A model generated the notes under the pieces. The model was not told the origin of the DNA and did no database searches. It saw only the letters and a list, made by a program, of their open reading frames with translations. Positions 12,130-22,741 of a DNA stretch of 64,000 nt are shown here, piece after piece (positions within the stretch are counted from its first letter, which is position 1; each line of letters begins with the position of its first letter). Position numbers and translations under genes: made by a program. Origin of the DNA: Saxidomus purpurata (Eukaryota > Mollusca > Bivalvia > Venerida > Veneridae); the NCBI GenBank assembly GCA_022818135.1, contig JAFMSR010000019.1, positions 828,032 to 892,031 of the forward strand, given 5' to 3'.

Positions 12130-12798
12130 CAGTTAAACTTCATTCGCTGGAACTCGAAGGGTCTGGCGATTTCGGTTTGAGGGATCGGTAGTTCGAGCAA
12201 TCGAGGTTTGTCAGCATGGTCAGTCACGGGGGTCGTCATACATCTTTTATCGAGACCACATCGGGAGTTATTGCACATACAATGGTACACACATGTAAAT
12301 GTGCATGTATATTATAAACTTGTAGCTTACCCTTGATTAAAAGACAAATTAAAAAGTGTTGTAATGTAAAAGTATGAAACGTTTGTCATTCATTAAATAA
12401 TTTATTCAATTTTCTGAAAAAAAAAAAAAATTAAAATTAAAGCCAATCTGCTACTTATATATATATTGCTATATAAACATCGTGAGCGACTTTCAGTCTG
12501 TTTGTACATCATAACCTTTAATTGCAAATTTAACTAAGTGTGAATAACACACGCCAGCGCTTGTGTCTGACAGCTGATTATCAATGCATTGTTTGCTCGA
12601 TAATTGAGATTATCACCTTTTATTGTTCGAGCCAAAGGATGTACTTTACAATGAAATAGATCTGAAGGGACCGCCGTACAGGTTCGAGAGATCAGTGTTC
12701 CGAGGTTTTGGTGGTGGAACAATATGTGTATATTGAGCTTTAGCCGGGACCGCCGGTCGGGTCCATTCGGTAGTGTTCGAGCGAACGAAGTTTAACTG
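12130..12798. mobile_element. Non-autonomous TA-flanked inverted-repeat element (Tc1/mariner-pogo-like)
   Basis: The left end at 12130 reads CAGTTAAACTTCATTCGCTG; the right end, read on the minus strand from 12798, is CAGTTAAACTTCGTTCGCTC. About 22 of the first 24 bases agree. Both ends are bounded by TA (12128-12129 and 12799-12800), the target duplication of the Tc1/mariner/pogo superfamily. The 669-bp interior has no transposase frame, so this is a deletion derivative or MITE. The minus-strand frame 11988-12290 straddles the left end and is therefore not a gene. Confidence 0.75.
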
Positions 12799-13602
12799 TA
12801 CATTCAAAATACCTCGAGCATAGGTTCCCCCACTCTAAGCACCCCTTGTATGGTCCTGCTAAACCGATACTTACTCAAAAATTATCTCCACAAACGCACA
12901 GGTAGTCGAACCATAGCCACACACATTATTACATATATAGGTGGGTGGGGTATGGTTCGACCTGTGCACAAACGGAGTCCATATGGATAAGATTTGCAAA
13001 ATAGTCACCGTTCGTATTCTGTCCCATCTATTTCTAAATTAAACAAAAAAACATGCAAATTTCACCAGCTTTTCCTTGCTTACCAGTAAATACTTTTGTT
13101 AAGATATTTGTCTAACACAACCTTCTTGTCGTTGTTGTTCATGTCGAGATCCGGCAAAATACCGCAACGAATTAATCACTGACTTTGTTGTTATAATCTA
13201 CAACCCATCTTGCGAAATAATGTACTGGACTGCAGTTAACAAAAACTTGAACGGGACATAGTGTCACATATATCAAAATTAAAATATCCGGGGCCGGGAT
13301 ACTGATAAATTAATCATAAAATTTGTCCGGTAGTTTAAACATTGCCTCTAAATTGTTTCTCTGCAATAATTGATCAGGAACGGTCTACACAACGTATGAA
13401 TTCCTGCTCTACTGTAGATTATTATTTTATTATTTATATTTATTATAATTATAAAGCAGGTCAGCAATAACATCGGCACTTAAAGTACATTTCAATGTTA
13501 TTCTGACAAAGATATGGTTCATTGATTAGTGAAACGACAACAGCCGTGAAAAAAACGGGCTGGGAATCTTCTGATTGGCTGCTGGTTTGGACACGCCTCT
13601 TT
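12799..13602. other. Gene-free spacer
   Basis: No supported gene or RNA. Two short inverted stretches (GTCGAACCATA at about 12904 and TATGGTTCGACC at about 12951) form a small hairpin-like pair. Confidence 0.45.
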
Positions 13603-13770
13603 ACCGGGGTACTGCTTCCATATTTGGAGTGACCCGTTTTTTTAATCTTTTTTTACCGGCTGTTCTTTCCATATTTGGAAATGAGCCGTGAAACCGCGGT
13701 AAAACGCGGTAAACGCGTGAAATTGCCCGCGTTTACCGGGCGTTTACCACGCGGTAACAACCATGAGGTA
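13603..13770. repeat. GC-rich repeat block with a long imperfect hairpin
   Basis: Two diverged copies of a TTTACCGG ... TTCCATATTTGGA segment (about 13601-13690) precede a GC-rich palindrome at 13694-13756. The left arm contains CCGCGGTAAAACGCGGTAAA and the right arm CGTTTACCACGCGG, pairing over about 24 positions with minor bulges. It stands out from the AT-rich surroundings by its CpG density. Confidence 0.6.
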
Positions 13771-14321
13771 AACGGAACAAAAACGTGAGCGCCACTGTAC
13801 CTAACCGTAAATCCAAAGGTTCAAAGCTAAACTAATTGGTTTGCAGCGTTTTATGGCCGTGAACCAATTTCGTTCAAATTAGTTCCCAGGTTTAAAACAA
13901 CTGGTCATCAATATTAAATAATTTTATAGGAATGATGCTTGGGACGCTTGGACAAAAAACAACAACAAAAGTTCAGCAATATACTTTTAAAATGACATAA
14001 AACTAATATTACATGCACATAATGTGGAAAGAAGTTAGCATAATGTCATCTTTAACACTACAAGTTCTTCCAATTATGAAGCAATTTCTATCTTTTACTT
14101 TTTTCTACATTATAAAAGTTTATAAATGATCACACAATTATGTCAGCATATTGTTTCTTGAAAAAGAAAAGTATCCGAAAAGTTGAAGTAAATTAATGGT
14201 AATTGATAAAGGTATAATTCAATCTTCCCTTTCAAAGAATTTCAACTTCTATTTATTTCGGATTATAATTCATACACGTAGGCTTCATCAGTATGAATAC
14301 AACGTGTCATAAAAAATAGTA

Positions 14322-14515
14322 CAGTAAACTCCGTATATAACGTTTCCGGATAATTATAGTGTAACTCCGGATATAAGGAAAAAATTTTCTAGGCCCATAT
14401 ATTTCATTTTTTCTTATTTATTTGTTATGAAAATATCAAACGGATATATCAAATTCAGGATATAAGGAACATTTTTAGATGGTCCAAAGGAGTTCGTTAT
14501 AAACGGAGTTCACTG
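14322..14515. mobile_element. 194-bp TA-flanked MITE, left copy of unit 1
   Basis: The left end CAGTAAACTCCGTATATAAC and the right end, read on the minus strand, CAGTGAACTCCGTTTATAAC are inverted repeats bounded by TA at 14320-14321 and 14516-14517. Interior CTCCGGATATAAGGA motifs repeat the terminal theme. Tc1/mariner-pogo style; no coding. It lies just beyond the C1q gene's 3' end. Confidence 0.75.
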
Positions 14516-14601
14516 TACAGTACACTATATATATATATACTGTTGCTATAATATGTCTAAATATTTTAGCCCTTTAGTAGTTACATTTGTATGTATAAAA
14601 A

Positions 14602-14607
14602 TTTATA
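14602..14607 (-). promoter_or_regulatory. Variant poly(A) signal of C1q gene copy 1
   Basis: At the position where copies 2 and 3 have AATAAA on the minus strand, copy 1 reads TATAAA, about 150 nt past the stop codon. A weaker signal is inferred. Confidence 0.3.
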
Positions 14608-14755
14608 TCACTCTTGGAAATGTCAGTCATTATTTAATCAAGAAAATTATTTACACCAGTCAGTTTGATTCTTTTACAGTTCTAAATTAAACTTAACGTT
14701 TTGCTCGGTTTACAGTTCTAATAAAATGTTTCGGGGGGTTCTGGTAGGTCATATT

Positions 14756-15177
14756 TTAGTCAGCATGAACGAGAATTCCTGAAAACATGTTCCATAAGTT
14801 TGTACTGCTGTCATCCAGGATTTGTCCACTTGACTTGGTTATTACTTTGACCCAGACATTATCTCCGGAGTTCAGAGCTACAGTAGCAGTTGAACTTCGG
14901 CAACGATATACCGAGTAGTTGTCATAATATCGTGCCATACTCTTATATACGTCGTTAACAACTATGCCATGATCAATTAATTTGCTACCTAGTACACATA
15001 ACTGGACGGTAAATATGTAGGTTCCTGCATGAGGGGTTGTGAATATTCCAGTGTCGGTACTGTAAGCTTCACCAAGGTTAAGGAGAGTCTCTGTAAACAC
15101 GATGGTGTCGCCGTTACTAGGACTTCTATCTCTAGCAGACTTGGCACTAAAGGCAACATTCGGTGAATTGATCTTGT
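14756..15177 (-). CDS. C1q-domain secreted protein, copy 1, exon 2 (C1q head)
   Basis: Encodes residues 108-247 of a 247-aa protein; joined to 16397-16718 across a 1219-nt intron. The acceptor is TTCAG followed by ACAAG at 15177, phase 1, so Asp108 is split across the junction. The sequence has the C1q (PF00386-type) signature: VAFSA at 115-119, a YSTDTGIF strand at 146-153, AGTYIF at 158-163, LNSGDNVWVKV at 209-219 and the terminal FSGILVH at 239-245 before TAA. The domain is complete, about 135 residues as usual. C1q heads trimerise into a jelly roll and bind diverse ligands; in bivalves, secreted C1q proteins act as lectin-like recognition molecules. No collagen stalk is present, so it is a coiled-coil ('C1q-like') type rather than complement C1q. 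Ligand unknown. Confidence 0.93.
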
Positions 15178-15569
15178 CTGAAGCATATATAAAGGCATTA
15201 CATTATAATAGTACGATATGAATATTAACTTATCCCATAGATTTTGTATTATTTAAAATTCTGGCTTAGGAAAGGAAGTTGCAAAAACAATACATGTTCA
15301 TTGAACGATGAATATTATAATTTATTGAGCTTTTCATTATTACTAGCGCTTATAGTTTCACTACATAACGGACAACTTTCTTGTATATTTTTTTTTAACA
15401 CGATGTAAAGAATAAATATGCTTGTTTTTTATGACTTCTGCAATAGCTAAAGCAGTTATGACTGATTGGTTTCCCTGTATCTGTAAGTACAGTATCATCC
15501 TTTCAAAATGGTCGGCAAAATAAAGCTAGGAGGCTTTGCATTTTCTGTATAACAATATGTATATGTTTT

Positions 15570-15770
15570 AATATATACTAATTATTTTAATCTCGATTGC
15601 AAATCAATTTCTTACAACTTATTTTAATCATTTTCGATGCAATATTGAATTATTTATGTCTTGCCTACGGACACTACCACTTCTTGGGCACTGGTGGGGA
15701 TCGAACTCGGGACTCTTTAATCCTGTGGCGAACGCGCTGCCACTGCACTAAGGTTGCTCCATGCTCCACG
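15570..15770 (-). mobile_element. tRNA-derived SINE in intron of C1q copy 1
   Basis: On the minus strand the head reads GTGCAGTGGCAGCGCGTTCG (A-box-like) and GAGTTCGATCCCCACC (B-box-like). It is followed by CGTAGGCAAGACA and a tail AAGTTGTAAGAAATTG ... AATCGAGATTAAAATAATTA. It lies in the same place and orientation in all three C1q introns, so insertion preceded the duplications. The frame 15597-15782 (plus) is just its antisense. Confidence 0.75.
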
Positions 15771-16396
15771 AAAACAAATTAGTTTTTTATTCACTTCTAT
15801 TTTAATTTGCGGGGAAACACTAACTGCGAAATCATTTATAATTTTATACAGTACGTATAATTTAATGTTCTAATACTTTGTTACCTCATTCATAATTTAA
15901 TGTCTTGCAATTTATTTTATTTAAACCCCAAAATGAGCCTTAGTACTCCAGCTCACTCAACAACAGGAAACGGTTGTTCGAAACTAACCATTGATTGAAA
16001 ATATGCGTATTGTAGGACAACACCAGAGGAATATTCATATTTTGCTTTAAATGTTTTTAGACCTCTTCAGAAACATAACCCTTCAAGTTTATCGACTGAT
16101 AGCTTAATCGTAGATTAAAGTTGGAACAACTCAGAAACATAACCCTTCAAGTTTATCGACTGATAGCTTAATCGTATATTAAAGTTGGAACAACTAGGTC
16201 CAAGACTATAGATAGTTCCAGCATCTATTTATGCTTATCAGATTTGCCTATCAAAATGGCTGATAACTGAGAACAAGGGATGTAAATATTGTAGATATGG
16301 GAAATATCTATAACAAACTAAAGAACCGATAAATGTTGATTAAACAGATAAAAGTACTAGTCATTCTATATCAGTTAGTAATACAGTATTGGTTAC

Positions 16397-16718
16397 CTTT
16401 GAGACTCTCGACAGTATTGATATTTTTCTGCAGTTCGCTGTTTGCCTTCTCTTGTAGCGCAGTAAACTCTTTTAAACCATTCTCTCGCATGGCTGCGATG
16501 TCTGTTGTCCACTGAATCTTTTCTTCTTTCAACTCGACCAGCGATTCTTTCACAGACTTTTGTATAGCATCCATTTCCTTTTTTATTTCTTTTACAAGAA
16601 TTTCTGTTCTTATCATCTTTTCTAGCAGTTTCTCTTCATAATGGAACTTGGAGCAGTGAGGCTCCGAGACACACTTACTAACTGTAAGAATAATAAAGAT
16701 TAAACACACTATCTTCAT
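16397..16718 (-). CDS. C1q-domain secreted protein, copy 1, exon 1 (signal peptide and coiled-coil stalk)
   Basis: Encodes residues 1-107 plus the first base of codon 108. The ATG at 16718 opens MKIVCLIFIILTVSKCVS, a clear signal peptide probably cleaved near residue 18. Next come EPHCSKFHYEE with a conserved Cys22 suited to inter-chain bonding, then a continuous charged amphipathic helix (about 28-107) rich in EKL/KEIKKEM heptads: the oligomerising stalk. The donor is AAAG then GTAACC (intron begins at 16396). The open frame continues eight codons into the intron, but the homologous acceptor and the C1q domain show that splicing is used. The product should be secreted as a trimer or higher oligomer. 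Minus-strand gene with its own promoter region at 16773-16830. Confidence 0.93.
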
Positions 16719-16772
16719 TTTAACTCGTTCGTTTTGAAACTCAAATCCTCAAAGAATAATCTATGAGATTGG

Positions 16773-16830
16773 ATTTAAGTATTTAAAGGTACCAAGAGAT
16801 TAAAAGCAAGTCTTAGTCGCCCTCCTTATA
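16773..16830 (-). promoter_or_regulatory. Candidate core promoter of C1q copy 1
   Basis: Two TATA-like boxes upstream of the ATG are conserved in all three copies. One is TTTAAATACTTAAAT (16773-16787, ~55-70 nt upstream); the other is TATAAGG (16824-16830, ~110 nt upstream). Which one directs initiation cannot be told from sequence. Confidence 0.35.
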
Positions 16831-17168
16831 CACGCGGTCAATAAGCGACGGTAGTATGTAGCTAATCAATGAGTTTGGTATTTGTAGAGAAAATGAGGGT
16901 GATATGTCAAAAGAAAGTGGTGGTGATAATCTAAGACGGATGCAATTGGGTGCTTTTAGAATCAGAATGTCATGTGAAAGAACTGATTTTGAATCGATTC
17001 TTTTTTTCGGAATAATCTAAGCTCTACACTAAAAAGATAATCAAAAAGGCCAATTGTTTTTTTAAAAGATTACAACACTAGTGATAACAGATTTAAATGA
17101 AGTAATATAAAAATATGCACCAATATCGTTTCCACACGCGTGATGCTGCTGGACGCTAAGTTTCTGAT

Positions 17169-17174
17169 CACGTG
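17169..17174. promoter_or_regulatory. Proximal CACGTG E-box, C1q copy 1
   Basis: CTGATCACGTGAC, 451 nt upstream of the ATG; conserved at 438 and 437 nt in copies 2 and 3. CACGTG is the core site of bHLH-leucine-zipper factors (USF/MITF/TFE type). Function inferred. Confidence 0.35.
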
Positions 17175-17854
17175 ACTACTACAGTTCTATCTGAAATCCG
17201 GAATTACAGGAATTAATTGCGAAATGTTAAAAGAGATGTTTTAAGGCTTAACCGAGCACTTCAGAAATGGTTTTATGAATCAATTCCCAATTCAGAAACA
17301 ACCAAATCGCACCCGCCTGTAGAGTGTTGGTGATATGTTAAATGAGTCAATGGGTGTATTTCATAACGAATCAGAAAGGGAGATATGAAACTTGTGAACG
17401 ATGTTATTATATACATTTCTGTAATTTAGTTATTGACATTGAATTCGTTCATACAACTGCCTAAATGAGAATTAAAAATCTCATGAATCTGGCCCTTTGA
17501 GACTTTTTCATACAAATAATCTAGTAAAAGTTCGAAACTTACTGAGTTACAACCAAATTAACTTCAGGATACAAACCCAGCCTACTGATTTTTTTTCTCA
17601 AAGGACGCTTACCTTAAATATTCGGAATAAGGGGCTGATACGTTTACACACATTTCGAGGATACAGGAACCTAAATATAAAAAAGCAGCAGTTTTCAGGA
17701 TGTATGGATTTGTCTACAAACAGCTAGGTTTCCACAAATCATCAAGCTTCCGGAGTTGAGCGTCGTTTATAAAAACGCGTTACTGTCAGTCAGCAACATT
17801 TACAGACGACTTTCTACTGACCATTCCATATCTTTATTACTGGAACGTACAATG

Positions 17855-18000
17855 CTTGAGGGACAAGATTGAAGTCACGTGACTTGAGGGATAAGATTAA
17901 ATTTGAGTGATTTGAGGGATACGATTTAAGTCATGTATCTTGAGAGAAAACAATTGAAGTTATGTGACTTTAAGGATAGCATTGAAGTCATGTGACTTTC
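17855..18000. repeat. 28-bp minisatellite with CACGTG cores, unit 1
   Basis: About five units of consensus TTGAGGGATAAGATTGAAGT + CACGTGAC lie 1.1-1.3 kb upstream of the C1q ATG. The first unit holds the perfect palindrome AAGTCACGTGACTT, including GTCACGTGAC at 17874-17883; others decay to TCATGTGAC or TTATGTGAC. It is shared with units 2 and 3. Confidence 0.85.
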
Positions 18001-18034
18001 AGTCAACAAGTTTTAGCTACAGCCAAGTTTACTG

Positions 18035-18204
18035 CAGTAATCATCGTATATAACGACTCCGGATATAACGAAATTATGGATAAAAGGAACAATTTTTTTT
18101 CTTGGTCCTATTGATTTCTTCTTCATAGGTATGAAACTTCTATATGGATATAACCTTCTCGTAGATATAGTGAGTCAGGAGTTCGCTATATACGGAGTGT
18201 ACCG
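18035..18204. mobile_element. TA-type MITE, right copy of unit 1
   Basis: Same family as 14322-14515: CAGTAATCATCGTATATAAC at the left, TTCGCTATATACGGAGTG at the right, with CCGGATATAACGAAA inside. Ends are slightly decayed. Confidence 0.6.
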
Positions 18205-18995
18205 TTACCTTTCTTCGAGATAAACGGTACCACAAGTTTAGCGGATAATCAAACGGCTTATGAAGTCTCCTTAGAAGGTTCAGGAGAGCTACAGAAAATA
18301 CGTTTTAGTTGTTCAATTGTAATGTAAATAGCAAAACTAAATAAAAGATATCTCTCTCAGCATAATTTGATTTCTTTATTTCGTACTTATTTTTGCACTT
18401 AATATCTCAACCCTATGGGGCAGACATATATTTCTTTTTTGCTAGTGTGTAAATATATTTTGCAAAAAGAATATATTTAATGCTTTATCAGCAAACACCT
18501 GCGCAAATTCGGTATGTTTAAATTGCCCCCCTCTTAGATAACTGTTTGCTTTGTAGGTATTTATAAATGTCAGAATAAAGAATTTCAAGTACTTTTGTCT
18601 ATTATATACTATCATAAAAACCTACAACGCGTGCGTCAGTATTTTAGCTGGAGGACCCTCTCTAAGAAAACCAGAAAGATAAGATCGAAATAGGCTAAAT
18701 TACTTTGGATTTTGTCAAATTATACCACTCAATTTTATGAAGTATTTTGAACAAAACTGCTTTAGAAGTCTAGAGATCTGCTTCCTTGCTCAACGAAATA
18801 ACAAATTATATAGATTACTCGTTAACTGGATTTTTGTAACATAAGCATTAGTGACATCTGTGCAAATATAATGTTTATTGAAAGTAAAACGTGGAAAGAC
18901 TTTGTTTTAATAAAGTTACACAGAGATTAAAATTAAAACACTATCACACATGCTTGTTGAGATAAAGAATTGGATGAAACCAGTCAACGTTCCTG

Positions 18996-19195
18996 TGGAG
19001 CCCACAGTCGCGCAGTGTTAGCGCTTTCTCCTCAGGATATGAGGGTTCCGGGCTCGATCCCCACCAGTGCCACGTTGGTGGTGTCCTTAGGCAAGACACA
19101 GATGTTTATAAAATGCCTCTCTATGTTCGGGGGTTGAATTTATCTATAGTGAGTATGGAAAACAATAAATTTGTATTATAGATCAATCGAGGATA
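18996..19195 (+). mobile_element. tRNA-derived SINE at right end of unit 1
   Basis: GCCCACAGTCGCGCAGTGTT (A-box-like), then GGGCTCGATCCCCACCAGTG (B-box-like), CCTTAGGCAAGACACAG, and a tail AACAATAAATTTGTATTATA followed by ATCAATCGAGGATAAAAAG. Near-identical at 34416-34615 in unit 3; only a strongly decayed relic at about 24950-25130 in unit 2. Confidence 0.75.
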
Positions 19196-19364
19196 AAAAG
19201 TTAACGTTCACGCATGGACAGCAGTTTTAAAATGTATCATTACACACACATCCTCCATATAGAAATCACGTCTCGTCTGTCCCGTGCCGTCTTCAAAAAA
19301 TGCCAAGTACGTAACTATGTCGGATTTTTTACCAAACTTGCTCTGCGAGACTCGTTTTAAACTG

Positions 19365-20113
19365 GTATGAAACCCAGAGGTAGTCCTGTTTGTATCCTCG
19401 CTATACACCGGGTACGTAAAAGAAGGTGTCTATTCGTGAAAGAACTACGGTCTGGTGCCCGGATTCCATAGTATCTGCATCTGTCTCTTCAACCTGCGCC
19501 AGTCAGGAGACTTAGCAGTTTCACCTGAAAGAAATTCTAGGGTCGGCCAGGACTATAAACAATCTAAATTACACACACAACTCTTATTACTGAAGCTCCT
19601 TATGACGTTGCATTCAATTCCAGCCAATGGTTGCTGAGAACATGCGCGGTTACACCGATATTTATAGTAGCTATAATCAAAGGGCCATAAATCGAAGAAA
19701 AACATGTAACATAACACGTTAATTACATGCGCATCTCCTCATGTTACTAAAGTTTACAATAAGATTTAATTGAATTCAATCGAGAAGTTGATTAGAACAT
19801 ACGCGGAAACGAAGATTTTTAATATACTATAAGAAATAACAATCGTGCAATAATTTGGCAATAAAATCCGTGAGCAAAAACATGAATACTGCAAACTCAT
19901 CTCATGCTATTGAAGCTTCACATAAAGTTTTATTTAATTCTAACCAGTGGTTACAGATATATTGAACCAGACAGACGTACAGGCAACTACCGGTATATGC
20001 TTCCCCTCCGAGAAGCATAAAAACTTGATGGAAGTTGCTGAAACTTGACATGCATATCCTTGGATAGTCTTAGGTGTTCAAAGAATTCCATTCATTGAGA
20101 ACTCTGCTGCTTG
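19365..20113. other. Spacer between C1q units 1 and 2
   Basis: No supported gene. Short frames here (19208-19408, 19455-19637) lack domains. It ends in the minisatellite that follows. Confidence 0.5.
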
Positions 20114-20220
20114 CCATGACAACCAATATTCTTATAATAATCAATATTGCCATGATATGTAATATTGCCATGAGAACCAATGCTGCCATGACAACCAATC
20201 TTGCCATGACAACCAATAGA
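20114..20220. repeat. Short-unit minisatellite (TTGCCATGACAACCAA)n
   Basis: About six imperfect copies of a 15-18-bp unit GCCATGACAACCAATATT between C1q units 1 and 2. The frame 20074-20265 is a by-product of this repeat. Confidence 0.75.
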
Positions 20221-20735
20221 AAACAAATATCTTACCGTAAATCCAAAGGTTCAAAGCTAACATAATTGGTTTAAAGCGTTTTATGGCCCTTTACCAATTT
20301 CGTTAAAATTAATTCCCGGGTTTAAAACCATTGGTCATTAATTTCAAATAATTTCATAGGAATGATGGACAAAAGACAACAACAAAAGTCCAGAAATATA
20401 CTTTTAAAATGACATAAAACTAATATTACATGCACATAATGTGATTTGAAGTAAGCATAATAGTGTCTTTAAATCTACAAGTTCTTGTTGAACAAATAAA
20501 ACCATACCAATTATATGCATGAAGTCATTTCATTTTTTAACTTTTTTTCTACACTATAAAAGTTTATAAATGATTATGTCAGCATGTTGAAAAAGAAACG
20601 TATCCGAATATTTGAAGAATATTAATGGTAATTCATAAAGGTATAATTCAATCTTTTCTTTCAAAGAATTTCAACTACTATTTTTTCGGATTATAATTCA
20701 TACAAGTAGGCTTCATGAGTGTCATCAAAATAGCA

Positions 20736-20918
20736 CAGTAAACTCCGTATATAACGACTCCGGATATAGCGAAAATCCGGATATAAGGAATAAATTTTCT
20801 AGGCCCCATTTTTTCTTTATGTATTTGTTATGAAAATGTTAAAAGGATGTAACAAACTCCAGATATAAGGAACACATTTAAATGGTCCAAAGGAGTTCGT
20901 TATAAACGGAGTATAATG
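20736..20918. mobile_element. TA-type MITE, left copy of unit 2
   Basis: Orthologous to 14322-14515: CAGTAAACTCCGTATATAAC at the left and TTCGTTATAAACGGAGT at the right, with internal CCGGATATAGCGAAA. Confidence 0.7.
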
Positions 20919-20983
20919 TACAGTATACTGTTACTATAACATGTCTAAATATTCTAGCCCTTTAGTAGCTACATGTATAAAGA

Positions 20984-20989
20984 TTTATT
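20984..20989 (-). promoter_or_regulatory. Poly(A) signal of C1q gene copy 2
   Basis: AATAAA on the minus strand, about 185 nt past the stop codon, in a position shared with copy 3. Confidence 0.5.
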
Positions 20990-21170
20990 TCAGTCTTAGA
21001 AATATCAGTCATTTTTTAATCAATAATTTTTTTACACCAGTCAGTTTGATCCTTTTACAGTTCTAATTGAAACGTGTCGTTTTGCTTGCTTACAGCTCGA
21101 AATGAAACGTGCCAGTTTGCTCGGTTTACAGTTCTGAATAAAATGTTCTGGGGTTCTGGTGGTTCATATT

Positions 21171-21592
21171 TTAGTCAGCGTGAACGAGAATTCCTGAAAA
21201 CATGTTCCAGTAGTATGTACTGCTGTCATCCAGGATCGGTGTGCTTGATCTATATCTTACTTTGATCCAGACATTATCTCCGGAGTTCAGAGCTACAGTA
21301 GCAGTTGAACTTCGGCAACGATAATACTCAACGTTGTCATAATATCGTGCAATACTCTTATATACGTCGTTAACAACTATGCCGTATTCAATTACTTTGT
21401 TTCCGATTACACATAACTGGACGGTAAATAAGTAGGTTCCTCCATGCGCGGCTGTGAATATTCCATTGTCGGTACTGTAAGCTTCACCAAGATTAAGGAG
21501 AGTCTCTGTTAACACGATGGTGTCGCCGTTACTAGGACTTTTATCTCTAGCAGTCTTTGCACTAAAGACAACATTCGGTGATACGATCTTGT
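21171..21592 (-). CDS. C1q-domain secreted protein, copy 2, exon 2 (C1q head)
   Basis: Residues 108-247; joined to 22742-23063 across a 1149-nt intron. Same phase-1 acceptor (TTCAG/ACAAG). The complete C1q domain opens SPNVVFSAKTARDKSPS and ends FSGILVHAD. It is the most divergent head of the three. It differs from copies 1 and 3 in IGNKVIEYG (170-178), NVEYY (194-198), KVRYRSSTPIL (218-228) and STYYW (232-236), while VVNDVYKS, ARYYDN, CRSSTATVALNSGDNVW are retained. The reading frame is uninterrupted, so it is predicted functional. Role as for copy 1: a secreted oligomeric recognition protein, ligand unknown. Confidence 0.93.
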
Positions 21593-21989
21593 CTGAAGTA
21601 TATATAAAGGCATTACATTATAACAGTGCGATATGAATATTAACATATCCCATAGATTTTGTATTATTCAAAATTCTGGCATAGGAAAGGAAGTTGCAAA
21701 AACAATACATGTACATTGAACAATGAGTATTATAATTTATTGAGCTATTTATTATTACCAGCGCTTATAGTTTCACTACATAATGGACAACTTTCTTGTA
21801 TAAAAATACACTTTATAACACGATGTAAAGAATAAATATGCTTGTTTTTTATGACTTCTGCAATAGCTAAAACAGTTATGACTGATCGGTTTCCCTGTAT
21901 CTGTAAGTACAGTATCATCCTCTCAAAATGGTCGGTAAAATGAAGCTAGCATATTTTGCATTTTCTGTATAACAACATGTATATCTTTT

Positions 21990-22180
21990 AATATTTTTAA
22001 TCTCGATTGCAAATCAATTTCTTACAACTTATGTTAATCACTTTCGAGGCAATATTGAATTATTTTTGTCTTGCCTAAGGACACTACCACTTCTTGGGCA
22101 CTGGTGGGGATCGAACTCGGGACTCTTCAATCCTGAGGCGAACGCGTTACCACTGCACTCAGGTTGCATCATGCTCCACG
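21990..22180 (-). mobile_element. tRNA-derived SINE in intron of C1q copy 2
   Basis: Orthologous to 15570-15770: GAGTTCGATCCCCACCAGTG on the minus strand, CTTAGGCAAGACAAAA, and tail AATCGAGATTAAAAATATT. Confidence 0.7.
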
Positions 22181-22741
22181 AAAACAAATTAGTTTTTTAT
22201 TCACTTCTATTTCATTTTGCGGGGAAACACTAACGGCGAAATCATTTATATGTTTATACAGTATGTATAATTTAATGTTCTAATACTTTGTTACCTCGTT
22301 CATATTTTAATGTCTTGCTAACTGTTTTATTTAAACCCCAAAATGAGCCTTAGTACTCCAGCTCACTCAACAACAGGAAACGGTTGTTCGAAACTAACCA
22401 TTGATTGAAAATATGCGTATTGTAGGACAACACCAGAGAATATTTATATTTTGCTTTAAATGTTTTTAGACCTCTTCAGAGACATAACCTTTCAAGTTTA
22501 TCGACTGATAGCTTAATCGTAGATTAAAGTTGGAACAACTAGTTCCAAGACTATAGATAGTTCCAGCATCTATTCACGCTTATCAGATTTGCCTATCAAA
22601 ACGGCTGATAACTGAGAACAAGGGATGTAAATATTGTAGATGTGTGAACTATCTATAACAGACTAAAGTACTGATAAATTTTGATTAAACAGATCAAAAT
22701 ACTATTCGTCCTTTATCAGTTAGTAATACTGTGTTGGTTAC

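Larger units (their letters stand above)
13804..19364. repeat. Segmental duplication unit 1 (C1q gene unit)
   Basis: First of three direct copies. It aligns collinearly with 20234-25295 and about 29250-34787. The left limit is where ACCGTAAATCCAAAGGTTC matches 20234; the right limit is ACCAAACTTGCTCTGCG, also found at the end of unit 3. Order within the unit: downstream spacer, TA-flanked MITE, C1q exon 2, intron with SINE, exon 1, promoter, CACGTG minisatellite, second MITE, right-hand SINE. Units 1 and 3 share a ~250-bp block (about 18510-18770 here) that unit 2 lacks. Confidence 0.9.

Noticed and set aside
11988..12290. 100-aa minus-strand frame as a gene
   Set aside because: It straddles the left end of the 669-bp inverted-repeat element, so its two halves have unrelated origins.
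14989..15198. Minus-strand frame overlapping the start of C1q exon 2 (and its counterpart 30408-30770)
   Set aside because: Alternative frame crossing the intron acceptor; the C1q frame explains the exon.
16333..16515. Plus-strand frame opposite C1q exon 1
   Set aside because: Antisense shadow of the coding exon; no independent support.
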